Shown here piece by piece: positions 1 to 8,922 of a stretch of 64,000 bases of DNA. Position numbers and translations under genes: made by a program. The notes under the pieces are model-generated. The model made no database searches and was not told where the DNA came from. It worked only from the letters and a program-made list of their open reading frames with translations. The stretch spans positions 21,414 to 85,413 of the forward strand of contig CAZFLM010000022.1 in the NCBI GenBank assembly GCA_964519955.1, written 5' to 3'. The stretch is from CAZFLM01 sp964519955. GTDB taxonomy: Bacteria; Armatimonadota; Chthonomonadetes; Chthonomonadales; CAJBBX01. The stretch's first letter is position 1; each line of letters begins with the position of its first letter.

Positions 1-355
1 GTCGCTCTCCGAGAACAACCCGGAGCTTGCCGACGAGGTCAAGAAGCTGATGTTCGTCTTCGAGGACATCACGCTGCTCGACGACGCGGCGATCCAGAAG
101 GTGCTGCGCGATGTCGATACCAAGGAGCTGGCGCTGGCCCTGAAGGCGGTCAGCGACGACGTCCAGAACCGCATCTACAAGAACATGTCCGAGCGCGGCG
201 CCAGCATGCTCAAGGAAGAGATGGAGTTCATGGGGCCGGTTCGCCTCAAGGCCGTGGAGGAGGCCCAGTCGAAGATCGTCGGAGCCATCCGGCGCCTGGA
301 GGAGAACGGCGAGATCGTGGTCGCGCGCGGTGGTGCGGAGGAAGTCGTTGTCTAG
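1..355 (+). CDS. fliG: Flagellar motor switch protein FliG, C-terminal part
   Basis: This is the last ~117 codons of FliG; the 5' part lies before the window. The frame is open from the first bases and ends in TAG. FliG links the MS ring to FliM and takes the torque from the stator. The visible part shows the C-terminal helices, including LKEEMEFMGPVRL and the closing AIRRLEENGEI typical of the family. It is the first visible gene of a flagellar cluster, and the next gene starts within its last codons, suggesting translational coupling. Confidence 0.95.
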   Translation, partial: SLSENNPELADEVKKLMFVFEDITLLDDAAIQKVLRDVDTKELALALKAVSDDVQNRIYKNMSERGASMLKEEMEFMGPVRLKAVEEAQSKIVGAIRRLEENGEIVVARGGAEEVVV

Positions 356-1070
356 CGCCGGTCTTCCACTGGCCTCCGCTCGTGCTGCCGTGTTCGCCGA
401 CATCGGCGACGTGGCCGCTGCGGAGCGCCAGCGCATCCTGCTGACGAAGGACGAGCCGGACGAGATCCGCCTTCTGCGCGCGCAAGTGGCGCAGGACGCC
501 CAGGCCATGGTCGCGCAGGCCGTCTCGGCGGCAGAGATGATGCGCATCCAGGCCCGCGAAGAGGGTTACGCCGAGGGGCGCGCCGAGGGCTACGCCGATG
601 GCAGAGCCGCAGGCGAGGCCGAGTTCGAGGCGGCTCGCAGCGGGTGGCGCCAGGACGTCGAGGCGCTCATGGCGCGCATCGAGGCAGACCGCCAATCGCT
701 GTGGCGCGACGCCGAGCCGCAGATGGTGAACTTCGTCTTCGATATCGCCCAGAAGGTCGTCAAGGACGAGGCCGTCATCAACCGGGACGTGGCCGTGTCC
801 GTGGTCCGCAACGCCCTCCGCCGCGTCATCGACACGCGCAAGGTGCGCGTCCGCGTCAGCCTGGAAGACCTGGAGACCGTGCGGGCGGCTCGCGAGGACC
901 TCGCCACGCTGGTGGATGGCATCGAGAACCTGGAAGTCATCGCCGACCGCAGGGTGTCGCCCGGCGGCACGGTGGTGGAGACCGGCGCCGGCACGATCGA
1001 CGCACGGATCGAGACTCAGTTCAGCGAGATCGAGACCCTTCTCGCCGAGCTGACGGACGAGGCGGCCTAG
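348..1070 (+). CDS. fliH: Flagellar assembly protein FliH
   Basis: FliH is the regulatory stator-like partner of the export ATPase FliI. The protein has the usual charged N-terminal half with a Glu/Gly/Ala repeat tract (EEGYAEGRAEGYADGRAAGE), the FliH-type helix that resembles the ATP-synthase b subunit. A C-terminal domain follows (QMVNFVFDIAQKVVKDEA). I chose TTG at 348 because GGAGGA at 337-342 sits 5 bases upstream; GTG at 330 gives six more residues but has no ribosome binding site. It overlaps the fliG end by 8 bases and is followed after 3 bases by fliI. Confidence 0.88.
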   Translation: MSSAGLPLASARAAVFADIGDVAAAERQRILLTKDEPDEIRLLRAQVAQDAQAMVAQAVSAAEMMRIQAREEGYAEGRAEGYADGRAAGEAEFEAARSGWRQDVEALMARIEADRQSLWRDAEPQMVNFVFDIAQKVVKDEAVINRDVAVSVVRNALRRVIDTRKVRVRVSLEDLETVRAAREDLATLVDGIENLEVIADRRVSPGGTVVETGAGTIDARIETQFSEIETLLAELTDEAA

Positions 1071-1073
1071 GCC

Positions 1074-2411
1074 ATGGCGACGCTCGACAGCCTTGCACCC
1101 ATCGACCTGACCCGGCACCGTGAGGCGATCCGCAAGTGCGATCCCGTTCGCATCAACGGGCGCGTGGCCCAGGTCATCGGCCTCGTCATCGAGTCGATCG
1201 GCCCCAGCGCCATGATCGGCGAGGTCTGCTACATCCACCACAGCCGCCAGCACCCTCCGATTGCCGCTGAGGTCGTGGGGTTCCGCGACAACCGCATCCT
1301 CCTGATGCCGCTGGGCAGCATGGAAGGGGTGAAGGCCGGCAACGAGGTCGTCGCCTCCCACTCGGCGCATCAGGTGAAGGTCGGCTCGGCGCTGCTGGGA
1401 CGCGTGCTGAATGGCCTCGGCGAGGTGATGGACAACCGCGGACCCGTGGCGTGCAGCACCAGGTACCCCGTCAACGCGACGCCGCCCGATTCGCTCCTCC
1501 GCGCCCGCATCACGCAGCCGCTTCCGCTGGGGGTGCGCGCCCTCGACGGATGCCTGACGGTCGGCCGCGGCCAGCGCGTGGGCATCTTCGCCGGCTCGGG
1601 CGTCGGCAAGAGCACCGTGCTTGGTATGATCGCGCGGAACACCACCGCCGACATCAACGTGATCTGCCTCACCGGCGAGCGCGGCCGCGAGGTGCGCGAC
1701 TTCCTGGAGGACTCGCTGGGCGAGGAGGGGCTGAAGCGCTCCGTGGTCGTCGTGGCCACGTCCGACCAGCCGCCGCTCATCCGCATCAAGTGCACGCTCG
1801 TGGCCACCGCCATCGCCGAGTACTTCCGCGACCAGGGCAAGGACGTGATGCTGATGATGGACAGCGTGACCCGCCTGGCGATGGCCCAGCGCGAGGTTGG
1901 ACTGGCCATCGGCGAGCCGCCCGCCACGCGGGGCTACACCCCGTCGGTCTTCTCGCTGCTGCCCCGCCTGCTGGAACGCGCGGGCACCAGCGATCGGGGC
2001 AGCATCACGGGCCTGTACACGGTGTTGGTCGAAGGCGACGACATGAACGAGCCGGTGGCCGACACGGTCCGCGGCATCCTGGATGGTCACATCGTGCTGA
2101 GCCGGAGCCTGGCGCAGAAGAACCACTACCCGGCGATCGACGTGCCGCAGAGCGTCTCGCGACTGATGTCGTCCATCACGGCCGCCAACCACCGCAATGC
2201 CGCGGGGGAGTTGCGCTCGCTCCTGGCGGCCTATCGCGAGGCCGAGGACCTGATCAACATCGGCGCCTACGTCGCGGGCAGCAACCCGCGCATCGACCGT
2301 GCCATCCGCTACTTCCCGGACATCAGCGCGTTCCTGCAGCAGAAGCCGAACGAGCGCGTCGACTACGGGCAGACTGTCGGCATCCTGTCGACGATGTTCT
2401 CGCAGGGCTAG
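1074..2411 (+). CDS. fliI: Flagellum-specific ATPase FliI
   Basis: ATPase of the flagellar type III export apparatus, homologous to the F1 beta subunit. The 445-residue length is normal. The Walker A motif GSGVGKST is at residues 174-181, a Walker B-like DVMLMMDSVTR follows near residue 260, and the family signature LSRSLAQKNHYPAID is near residue 345. It lies 3 bases after fliH and is followed by fliJ, the standard soluble export module. No odd residues were noticed. Confidence 0.97.
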   Translation: MATLDSLAPIDLTRHREAIRKCDPVRINGRVAQVIGLVIESIGPSAMIGEVCYIHHSRQHPPIAAEVVGFRDNRILLMPLGSMEGVKAGNEVVASHSAHQVKVGSALLGRVLNGLGEVMDNRGPVACSTRYPVNATPPDSLLRARITQPLPLGVRALDGCLTVGRGQRVGIFAGSGVGKSTVLGMIARNTTADINVICLTGERGREVRDFLEDSLGEEGLKRSVVVVATSDQPPLIRIKCTLVATAIAEYFRDQGKDVMLMMDSVTRLAMAQREVGLAIGEPPATRGYTPSVFSLLPRLLERAGTSDRGSITGLYTVLVEGDDMNEPVADTVRGILDGHIVLSRSLAQKNHYPAIDVPQSVSRLMSSITAANHRNAAGELRSLLAAYREAEDLINIGAYVAGSNPRIDRAIRYFPDISAFLQQKPNERVDYGQTVGILSTMFSQG

Positions 2412-2433
2412 CCACGGGCAGAGGTGATTGGCG

Positions 2434-2868
2434 ATGCGGCGTTTCCGCTTCCAACTGCAAACGGTTCTGCATCACCGATCGACGCTCGAAACGCTGAGGC
2501 TGCAGGCGTTCGCCGAGGTGCAGCAGGAGTTGGTCGAGTCCGATCAGCGCCTGGCTGCCCTGGAGGACGAGCGCTCGCGCCTGCACGGCACGTGGCCGCG
2601 CATGGTCGATCTGGCCGACATCGAGCGCCGCGAGGCGTACCTGCGGGTCCTCGTGCAGCGGAATGAGCGCGAACAGCGGGTCCGCGAAGGCATCGTGTCC
2701 AGGCTCGAGGACGCGCGCCTCGCGCTGCTGGAGGCCCGCAAGGCGAAGCAGGCGATCGAGAACCTGCGCGCCAAGGCGTTCGACGAGTATCAGATGGAGA
2801 CGCTGAGGACGGAGCAGAACGCGCTCGACGAGATCGCGACCATGCGTCACGAGCGTCGCGTCGCGTGA
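2434..2868 (+). CDS. fliJ: Flagellar export protein FliJ
   Basis: A short, highly charged, almost entirely helical protein of 144 residues beginning MRRFRFQLQTVLHHR, the characteristic FliJ opening (RF.F.L..vL..R). FliJ is the coiled-coil stalk inserted in the FliI ring and escorts export chaperones. ATG at 2434 is preceded by GAGG; TTG at 2428 is a weaker alternative. Identification rests on the N-terminal pattern, the heptad-like composition and position after fliI. Confidence 0.88.
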   Translation: MRRFRFQLQTVLHHRSTLETLRLQAFAEVQQELVESDQRLAALEDERSRLHGTWPRMVDLADIERREAYLRVLVQRNEREQRVREGIVSRLEDARLALLEARKAKQAIENLRAKAFDEYQMETLRTEQNALDEIATMRHERRVA

Positions 2869-2881
2869 GTAGGGGACGGAG

Positions 2882-3457
2882 ATGAGCATTCAGTCACTGT
2901 CAAGGCGCGTTGCGGAGATCGAGTCCGTCCTCGATTCCCTATCGGCGCGCGGCGTCTCTCAACTGCCGACCGGCTCGCTGCAGAAGCCCGATTCGCTGGA
3001 CGGCTCCAATGTGCCGTTCGGTGTGTTGCTCGGCCAGAGGATGGGGCAGACCTCGCTCCGGCCGCTTTCGGGGGAGCCGACTCCCGAGATGCTGGCGCTG
3101 GTCGACAAGTACGCCACCCAGAACGGATTGGACCCCAACCTGGTGAAGGCGGTGATCCGCACCGAGTCGGACTGGAACGTGAACGAGACGTCGTCCAAGG
3201 GCGCCAAGGGGCTGATGCAGCTCATGCCCGAGGACTGCGAGGCGTACGGCGTCTCCGATCCGCTCGATCCCGAGCAGAACATCCGCGCGGGTACGAAGCA
3301 GCTCGCTGACAAGCTGAAGAAGTTCGGCGGCAACGTGGATCTGGCTCTGGCCGCCTACAACGCAGGCTCCGGCGCCGTTCATCACTACAAGGGCGTGCCG
3401 CCGTTCACCGAGACCCAGAACTACGTCCGCAAGGTACATCGCAACTGGGGCCGCTAG
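2882..3457 (+). CDS. SLT-type lytic transglycosylase in the flagellar cluster
   Basis: A 191-residue protein with a C-terminal soluble lytic transglycosylase domain (about residues 65-190). It has the catalytic Glu in AVIRTESDWN, the SSKGAKGLMQLMP motif, and the AAYNAGSGAV and YVRKVHRNW motifs. Such enzymes cut peptidoglycan, here presumably to let the rod pass. No clear signal peptide is visible; the first ~60 residues are a polar linker, so it may be exported by the flagellar system itself (inference). A clear GGGGACGGAG-like stretch precedes the ATG. It sits between fliJ and the ylxF-like gene, where Bacillus-type clusters have no gene. Confidence 0.88.
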   Translation: MSIQSLSRRVAEIESVLDSLSARGVSQLPTGSLQKPDSLDGSNVPFGVLLGQRMGQTSLRPLSGEPTPEMLALVDKYATQNGLDPNLVKAVIRTESDWNVNETSSKGAKGLMQLMPEDCEAYGVSDPLDPEQNIRAGTKQLADKLKKFGGNVDLALAAYNAGSGAVHHYKGVPPFTETQNYVRKVHRNWGR

Positions 3458-3483
3458 CGCCGAGGGTGTGGACGAACTAAGCC

Positions 3484-3960
3484 ATGAAGATTGTCATCGC
3501 GATGGTGGTGGTGCTGGCCATTCTCGGCGGCGCCGGCTTCGGCCTCTACAAGGCCGGCAAGCTGCCGTTCCTGCATCCCAAGAAGACGACCAAGAAGGCC
3601 AAGCCGGGCGCGGCCCATCCGGCGGTTGCCGCCGCCGCAGCCAGCACGCCGCCGCCGTCCTCCGCGCCGGCTCCCAAGCCCGCCGCGCCGAGGCCGAAGC
3701 TGTCGCGCCCCGATCCTGAGGCCGCGGCCAAGGCCGAGCAGAGGATGGCGCGCCTCGTCGCCCTCTACGAGGGGATGAGCGCCGACGACGCAAAGCCCAT
3801 CGTCGAGAAGCTGCCGGACACACTCGTGGCCGACCTGCTGCGCCGGATGGACGAGCGCCAGGCTGGAAAGCTCCTGGCCGGCATGAAGGCGGATCGAGCC
3901 GCCAAACTGACCGGCATCCTGGCAAAAGCACCTGCTGCCGGCGTCGTTGCGAGCCAATAA
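3484..3960 (+). CDS. MotE/YlxF-like membrane-anchored protein with MgtE_N domain
   Basis: A 158-residue protein with one N-terminal membrane anchor (about residues 3-22), then a Lys/Pro/Ala-rich linker, and a C-terminal MgtE N-terminal-like helical domain. The domain reads VALYEGMSADDAKPIVEKL and LLRRMDERQAGKLLAGM. This layout is that of MotE/YlxF proteins, which sit between fliJ and fliK in Bacillus-type operons and act in the periplasm or cell envelope around the motor. The exact role in this organism is not shown by the sequence. Confidence 0.8.
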   Translation: MKIVIAMVVVLAILGGAGFGLYKAGKLPFLHPKKTTKKAKPGAAHPAVAAAAASTPPPSSAPAPKPAAPRPKLSRPDPEAAAKAEQRMARLVALYEGMSADDAKPIVEKLPDTLVADLLRRMDERQAGKLLAGMKADRAAKLTGILAKAPAAGVVASQ

Positions 3961-4039
3961 TACACACAACCACCCGTTGCGGTTGCGCACGACTCAGTGC
4001 CGGACGAGCGGGCAATCCTAGGAAAGGAGGGAAAGTGCA

Positions 4040-5920
4040 ATGCCGGAAGTTGTACCCGTAGCCATGCCCATGCCCGACATGTCGGCCGCACCGTCGGCCC
4101 CGCCGAGTTCGAACGCGGCGGCCGGCGAGAGCAACGGGACCACGCAGTCCTTCAGCGAAGCGCTGTCTGCAGCGTCGAGCAATCAGACGCAGACCCAGAC
4201 ATCGCAGCAGTCTCAGACCCCGGCGACACAGGCCGAGTCCGGCGCCCAGGCCGGCACGGCGTCCGATGCGAAGAGCAAAGACGCCGCGCAGACCGATGCG
4301 TCCGACGCTCCATCGCAACCCGACCTGTCGGCCGCACAGTCTATCCTGGCATTTGCAGTGCTCGGCACCGCCGCGCTGCCACCGGCACTAACCGAGTCGC
4401 CCCCGGGCGGCACGTCGCCGCCCGCTCAGTCCGCTGGACCACCCGGGCCGAGCGCGACGACCCAGGCGGGAACGATCCCGCTGGTGGACCAGACAACCCA
4501 GACACCTGTGCTAACGGTGGACGCCTCACTCATGACGGTAGGCGGGCTGAAAGCACCCCAGACGGCGAGCGAGACCGCATCGACCACCAACGCCGCGCCT
4601 GTCGACTCCTCGTCGACGAGTGGCCTGCAGTTTGTGGCCGAAGCTTCCGCCCAGCTCGCGTCGCCGGCCACCACGCCCAGCACAGACACTCAGGATCTGC
4701 AGGCTGCCGCTCCCGCCGAGTCCGGCGATGAGCCGGTGACCGTGGTCGTGGCCCCGGAGCGTCGCTACTCTACCACCATGATCCCGGTCGCCGAGATCAG
4801 GCCGGACATTACGCCGGCTGCGGCCCAGCCCAAGGCCGCCGACGCCGTCGCCGTCACTGCGTCCGCGCAGACGGACACGACCGACACGGCCAAGCCAGAC
4901 GTCCAGGGCCCGGATGCGACGACCGCGAAGGCAGCGATGCTCGGCGGGACCTCCTCGCGGCCCGCGGTTGCCCCGTCAGCCGGCGAGTCCGCGGTGGCTG
5001 CCGCGCCGGTCGAGGAGCCGGCATCGGCAGCGTTGCCGTCGTCGTTGACGCAGGACGCGTCGGGCCGTGACGCTCAGAGCAGCGCGCCTGCCCAGGCCGA
5101 GCGCGAAACCGCTGTCCCTGCTTCACCTCGGCCAGATGGCGCTGTCGTCGATGGTACGGGCGCTCGACCTGCGGGCCAGATCGCTGCGACCGGCAGCGGC
5201 AAGCAGGCGGGCGACCCCGGCGCTGCCGTCTCCGGCGGCGGGAAGGCGGCCGGCGTGGTTGCCGGCACTACCGAGGCGCTCGGGTCGGCGTCCTCTGAGG
5301 AGACAGGGGCGCGGGACTCCTCTGGCTCGCGGCAGCGGCGCGACGACGCTCGCCCGGCCACGCTGCCGACGCAGGCGCCTGCAGACCGCCCGCTGGTCGT
5401 CGATTCCGCGGTCCGCCCTGCCGTAGCCAGCGACCGGCAGGTTGCCGCGGCAGCGCCGGCAGGCGCCGCCACATCTGCCGGCAGCCTGGCAGACCGGGTG
5501 CGAGTGGTCGAGCAGGTCTCGGGCCGGATCGAGGCCATGGCCGTGGCACGTGGGCCGCAGGAGGCCACCATCCACCTGAAGCCCGATAGCCTCGGTAGCG
5601 TGCAGATCACGGTGGTGTCCGATCAGCAGCAGGTCGCCGCGCGCATCGTCACCGACACGCCGGCGACCCGCCAGATCATCGAGGCCGGACGCGATCAGCT
5701 TCGCCAGTCGCTGCAGGACCGCGGGCTGGCGCTCGGGCAGTTCAGCGTGGACGTCGGCAGCGGCAACCCGGGCCAGGCGCAGACGTACGAGCGGTTCGAC
5801 GGCAAGCAGTCCCAGTGGGCATCCTACGCGGCCGCCGCGCCGGCCGCCGCGCCGCCCGCGTCAGCGGCAGCACAGCCGGTCGCTATCCTGTCGAGGGCGC
5901 GGCTCGACTACCAGGCCTAG
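4040..5920 (+). CDS. fliK: Flagellar hook-length control protein FliK
   Basis: A 626-residue protein whose first ~480 residues are a low-complexity Ser/Thr/Ala/Pro/Gln-rich stretch. The end (about 490-580) is the conserved flagellar hook-length control domain, with IHLKPDSLGSVQITVV and LRQSLQDRGLALGQFSVDV. FliK is exported as a molecular ruler and switches the export gate through FlhB, which is also in this cluster. A very strong ribosome binding site (AGGAAAGGAGGG, 4020-4031) precedes the ATG. The C-terminal domain and position before flgD make the call firm. Confidence 0.92.
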   Translation: MPEVVPVAMPMPDMSAAPSAPPSSNAAAGESNGTTQSFSEALSAASSNQTQTQTSQQSQTPATQAESGAQAGTASDAKSKDAAQTDASDAPSQPDLSAAQSILAFAVLGTAALPPALTESPPGGTSPPAQSAGPPGPSATTQAGTIPLVDQTTQTPVLTVDASLMTVGGLKAPQTASETASTTNAAPVDSSSTSGLQFVAEASAQLASPATTPSTDTQDLQAAAPAESGDEPVTVVVAPERRYSTTMIPVAEIRPDITPAAAQPKAADAVAVTASAQTDTTDTAKPDVQGPDATTAKAAMLGGTSSRPAVAPSAGESAVAAAPVEEPASAALPSSLTQDASGRDAQSSAPAQAERETAVPASPRPDGAVVDGTGARPAGQIAATGSGKQAGDPGAAVSGGGKAAGVVAGTTEALGSASSEETGARDSSGSRQRRDDARPATLPTQAPADRPLVVDSAVRPAVASDRQVAAAAPAGAATSAGSLADRVRVVEQVSGRIEAMAVARGPQEATIHLKPDSLGSVQITVVSDQQQVAARIVTDTPATRQIIEAGRDQLRQSLQDRGLALGQFSVDVGSGNPGQAQTYERFDGKQSQWASYAAAAPAAAPPASAAAQPVAILSRARLDYQA

Positions 5921-5948
5921 TTGCCGCCGCAAAGGAGGGGACAGACTC

Positions 5949-6332
5949 ATGGACGTGACAAGAGCCAGCACGACATCAAGCTCCAGTTCCGATCTCTCGT
6001 CGGCGCTGTCGGGCACCAAGACGCTGGGGCAGCAGGACTTCCTGAACCTGCTGGTGACGCAGTTGCAGAACCAGGACCCGCTGAACCCGCAGGACGACAC
6101 CGAGTTCATCTCGCAGTTGGCCCAGTTCTCATCGGTCGAGGGCGTGAAGGCGCTGGGTGTCACGGCGGATCGCCTGCAGGCAGCCTCACTTCTGGGGCAC
6201 ACGGTCTATGCCACTGTAGACTCCCAGGCGGTCTCAGGGACGGTCTCGGCGGTAACATACGGCGACGAGGTCAAGCTCACCGTCGGTGGGACAACCGTCT
6301 CACTCTCAGACGTGACGGGCATCACCGACTAG
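5949..6332 (+). CDS. flgD: Flagellar hook assembly scaffold FlgD
   Basis: FlgD forms the cap on which hook subunits polymerise. The 127-residue protein has the family's N-terminal core: LGQQDFLNLLVTQLQNQDPL, then FISQLAQFSSVEG. It then has only a short beta region (AVSGTVSAVTYGDEVKLTVG), so it belongs to the short FlgD form lacking the full Tudor/FnIII head of enterobacterial FlgD. The ribosome binding site AAAGGAGGGG is at 5930-5939. It lies between fliK and the TIGR02530-type gene, as expected. Confidence 0.94.
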   Translation: MDVTRASTTSSSSSDLSSALSGTKTLGQQDFLNLLVTQLQNQDPLNPQDDTEFISQLAQFSSVEGVKALGVTADRLQAASLLGHTVYATVDSQAVSGTVSAVTYGDEVKLTVGGTTVSLSDVTGITD

Positions 6333-6360
6333 CGCCCTGATCAGAAGGGGGATACGTTCC

Positions 6361-6759
6361 GTGGCAGATCCCATCCGGATTGACGAGCGGCTCATCGGGC
6401 CGTTGGGGCCGAACCCGCCAAGGCAAGGCGCCCAGCCCGCGGCGACCTCTCCGGAAGGCAAGACGTTCGCCGACACCTTGCGCGAGACCAGGCAGGCTCA
6501 GGCCGGCACGCTCAAGTTCTCGGCTCATGCCCAGACGCGGATCCAGTCGCGAAGCATCTCGCTGGGCCCGGCCGACATGCAGCGGATCGAAGGAGCCGTT
6601 GAGCGAGCCGCGGGCAAGGGAGCCAAGGAGTCGCTGATTCTGCTGGACCAGGCAGCACTCGTGGTGAGCATCCCGAACCGGACGGTCATCACGGTTGTCG
6701 ACCAGGCGAACATGAAGCAGAACGTGTTCACGAACATCGATAGCGCCGTCATCGCCTGA
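6361..6759 (+). CDS. Flagellar operon protein, TIGR02530-type
   Basis: A 132-residue protein starting with GTG. The C-terminal half matches the conserved small protein commonly found between flgD and flgE: FSAHAQTRIQSRSISL, then VSIPNRTVITVVD and NVFTNIDSAVI. Its molecular role is not established in the family; it is assumed to act in hook assembly or export because of its position. GAAGGGGG lies upstream of the start. A perfect 18-bp palindrome follows the gene at 6770. Confidence 0.85.
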   Translation: MADPIRIDERLIGPLGPNPPRQGAQPAATSPEGKTFADTLRETRQAQAGTLKFSAHAQTRIQSRSISLGPADMQRIEGAVERAAGKGAKESLILLDQAALVVSIPNRTVITVVDQANMKQNVFTNIDSAVIA

Positions 6760-6769
6760 GCGGCGGAAT

Positions 6770-6787
6770 CCTGGCTCTAGAGCCAGG
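6770..6787. repeat. Perfect 18-bp palindrome between the TIGR02530 gene and flgE
   Basis: CCTGGCTCT is followed immediately by AGAGCCAGG, a perfect 9+9 inverted repeat. It could fold as a 7-bp stem with a TCTA loop in RNA, or be a two-fold protein site. No T-run follows, so an intrinsic terminator is not supported. Confidence 0.6.
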
Positions 6788-6900
6788 GCGGCGCACCCAC
6801 TACATGCACCATGCGGGCCGGACCGACGTTCCATTGGACGCGGAGGCCCACGCTCCCGAATGACAGACGGAGCGACGCGACATAACGGAGGTCACGTAAG

Positions 6901-8604
6901 ATGCTGCAAGCGATGCTTTCCGGCGTTAGCGGACTCAAGGCACACCAGACCAAGATGGGCGTCATTGGCAACAACATCGCCAATGTGAACACCACGGGCT
7001 ACAAGGCGTCGGCGGTCACGTTCAAGGACCAGCTCTCCCAGACTCTCTCGGGCACGACGGCGCCGTCGGACACACTCGGAGGCACGAACGCCAAGCAGGT
7101 CGGCACCGGCGTGGCGGTGGGAGCCGCGAGCGCCCTGCAGACCCAGGGCAGCCTCACCAGCACGGGCTCGACGACAGATATCGCCATCCAGGGCAGCGGG
7201 GCTCTGGTGGTGAGCGACGGATCGGCGGTCCACTACACGCGGGACGGCGCGTTCAGCGTCGATGCCGAGGGCAACATCGTTCACACCGCGACCGGCCTGA
7301 AGCTCGTCGGCGTCATGGCCGTGGACGGGCAGATCGACACCAGCGCCGCGGTGAACGCTGAGACCACCATCAAGATCCCCGTGGGCGCCACGCTGCCGGC
7401 TTCGGCCACGACCGCGATCACCCTGAGCGGCGTTCTCGACACGGACTCGCGCAACTACTCCACCTACGTGAACTACAGCGGGAACCTGTCGTCCGCCGAC
7501 ACTGCCGGCGACACCACCACCACCACCACGGTGTACGACGCCAACGGCGCCTCGCACACGGTTCAGATGACCTTCACGAACGCGAGCGACGCGGACGACA
7601 GCGCCCCGACCGGTGCCACCCGGCAGTGGGACGTCACGATCGCCGTCGATGGCGCCTCGGTGTACGATAGCGCGGCGAGCGACAGCAAGATCTACTACGT
7701 GCCGGGGAGCGGCTGGGTCTTCCCGGACTCGGCCGGCGTGAACCAGTCCTACGTCGCGGTTCAGGTGCCGGGGAGCGGTTCGCTGGAGCCCTTCAGCGTG
7801 CAGCTGAACATGGGTGCGCTCACCAACCAGACCTCGACATCGCAGGTCGAGGGAACGGGCGACGGCGAGGCGTCGAGCACTGCCAACTGGGGCAACTCCG
7901 TCACCATCTACGACAGCCTCGGCAATTCGCACATCGTCTCCTTCAAGTACACCCATGTGCCGCTCGCGTCGACTCCCACGCCCGCCGATGGCGCGACGAA
8001 CCAGTGGAACTGGACGGCGACCGACGAGAACGGCTCGGTCATCGGGACCTCCGCGGATACGTCCAACTCGCCGCTGTACTTCGACACCGCAGGCAACTTG
8101 GTCGGCGACAGCAAGCAGGCCCTATCGTTGATGCTGAACAGCAACAACGGTAGTTCTAGCCCCGTCACGATCGTAGTGGACACTGCGGGCCTTCAGCAGG
8201 TGGCCGGCGACTCCAGCGCGGCCGCGTCGCAGAACGGCTACAAGGCTGGCACGCTCACGTCCTACAGCATTGCGGCGGACGGGATCATCACGGGAACCTT
8301 CTCGAGCGGCGAGAGCCGGACGCTCGCACAAGTCGTGCTGGCGACGTTCCCCAACTCCTCCGGTCTCACCAAGTCAGGCGCCAACCTGCTGGACGTCAGC
8401 AGCAACTCGGGCACCCCTTCCATCGGGGTGCCCGGCAAGAACGGGCGCGGCTCGCTGGCGTCCGGTTACCTCGAGGGCTCCAACGTCGACCTCTCCGAGG
8501 AGTTCACCTCGATGATCGTGACGCAGCGTGGCTACCAGGCCAACACCCGCATCATCACGACGATCGACGACATGCTGCAGGAGGTCATCAACCTCAAGCG
8601 GTAA
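6901..8604 (+). CDS. flgE: Flagellar hook protein FlgE
   Basis: Structural subunit of the hook. The N-terminus MLQAMLSGVSGLKAHQTKM then NNIANVNTTGYKA is the rod/hook D0 signature, and the C-terminus has SNVDLSEEFTSMIVTQRGYQ and IDDMLQEVINLK. At 567 residues it is longer than the ~400-residue enterobacterial FlgE because of extra middle Ser/Thr/Asp-rich surface domains. GGAGG at 6886-6890 is the ribosome binding site. The gene is followed by 318 bases without a recognisable gene, where Bacillus-type clusters carry swrD/flbD. Confidence 0.95.
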   Translation: MLQAMLSGVSGLKAHQTKMGVIGNNIANVNTTGYKASAVTFKDQLSQTLSGTTAPSDTLGGTNAKQVGTGVAVGAASALQTQGSLTSTGSTTDIAIQGSGALVVSDGSAVHYTRDGAFSVDAEGNIVHTATGLKLVGVMAVDGQIDTSAAVNAETTIKIPVGATLPASATTAITLSGVLDTDSRNYSTYVNYSGNLSSADTAGDTTTTTTVYDANGASHTVQMTFTNASDADDSAPTGATRQWDVTIAVDGASVYDSAASDSKIYYVPGSGWVFPDSAGVNQSYVAVQVPGSGSLEPFSVQLNMGALTNQTSTSQVEGTGDGEASSTANWGNSVTIYDSLGNSHIVSFKYTHVPLASTPTPADGATNQWNWTATDENGSVIGTSADTSNSPLYFDTAGNLVGDSKQALSLMLNSNNGSSSPVTIVVDTAGLQQVAGDSSAAASQNGYKAGTLTSYSIAADGIITGTFSSGESRTLAQVVLATFPNSSGLTKSGANLLDVSSNSGTPSIGVPGKNGRGSLASGYLEGSNVDLSEEFTSMIVTQRGYQANTRIITTIDDMLQEVINLKR

Positions 8605-8922
8605 CGCGGTAGGCGAGGGGGGCGCGCGGAGGATGGGCTCCGCACGCCACGGATAGGCAGACGCCCCCTGGCAGCAAGCGCCGTCGCGCACGGATGCGGA
8701 GGCGGCCGACTCGGGAGGTGGGATGGGCCGCGGTCCCGGGAATGCTGCGGCGGCGGGGTGGGATGGGCCGCCCCGCCGCCGGAAACCCGCCGCCCTTCGC
8801 GGCGCGCCGCCAAACGCCATTGGTGGATTGGCGGCCGGATGTGGAAGAACCCCGTACGGATGCCAGGTCGCCACACGGCGGCCGGCTCCTCGCCGCCGCC
8901 GTTCGCACGCGGCGCTGACGGG
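8605..8922. other. 318-bp gap between flgE and fliL with two diverged hairpin repeats
   Basis: No convincing gene is seen. The stretch is extremely GC-rich and contains two diverged copies of the dispersed repeat, GGTGGGATGGGCCGCGG near 8718-8735 and GGTGGGATGGGCCGCCCC near 8758-8775. In Bacillus-type clusters a small swrD/flbD gene occupies this place. No FlbD-like reading frame could be recognised, so the gene seems to be absent. Confidence 0.6.

Noticed and set aside
246..2192. A 648-codon open frame on the minus strand opposite fliH and fliI
   Set aside because: The plus strand holds fliH and fliI with clear family motifs. Long antisense frames are expected in very GC-rich coding DNA, and the antisense protein is His/Asp/Arg-rich without any domain.
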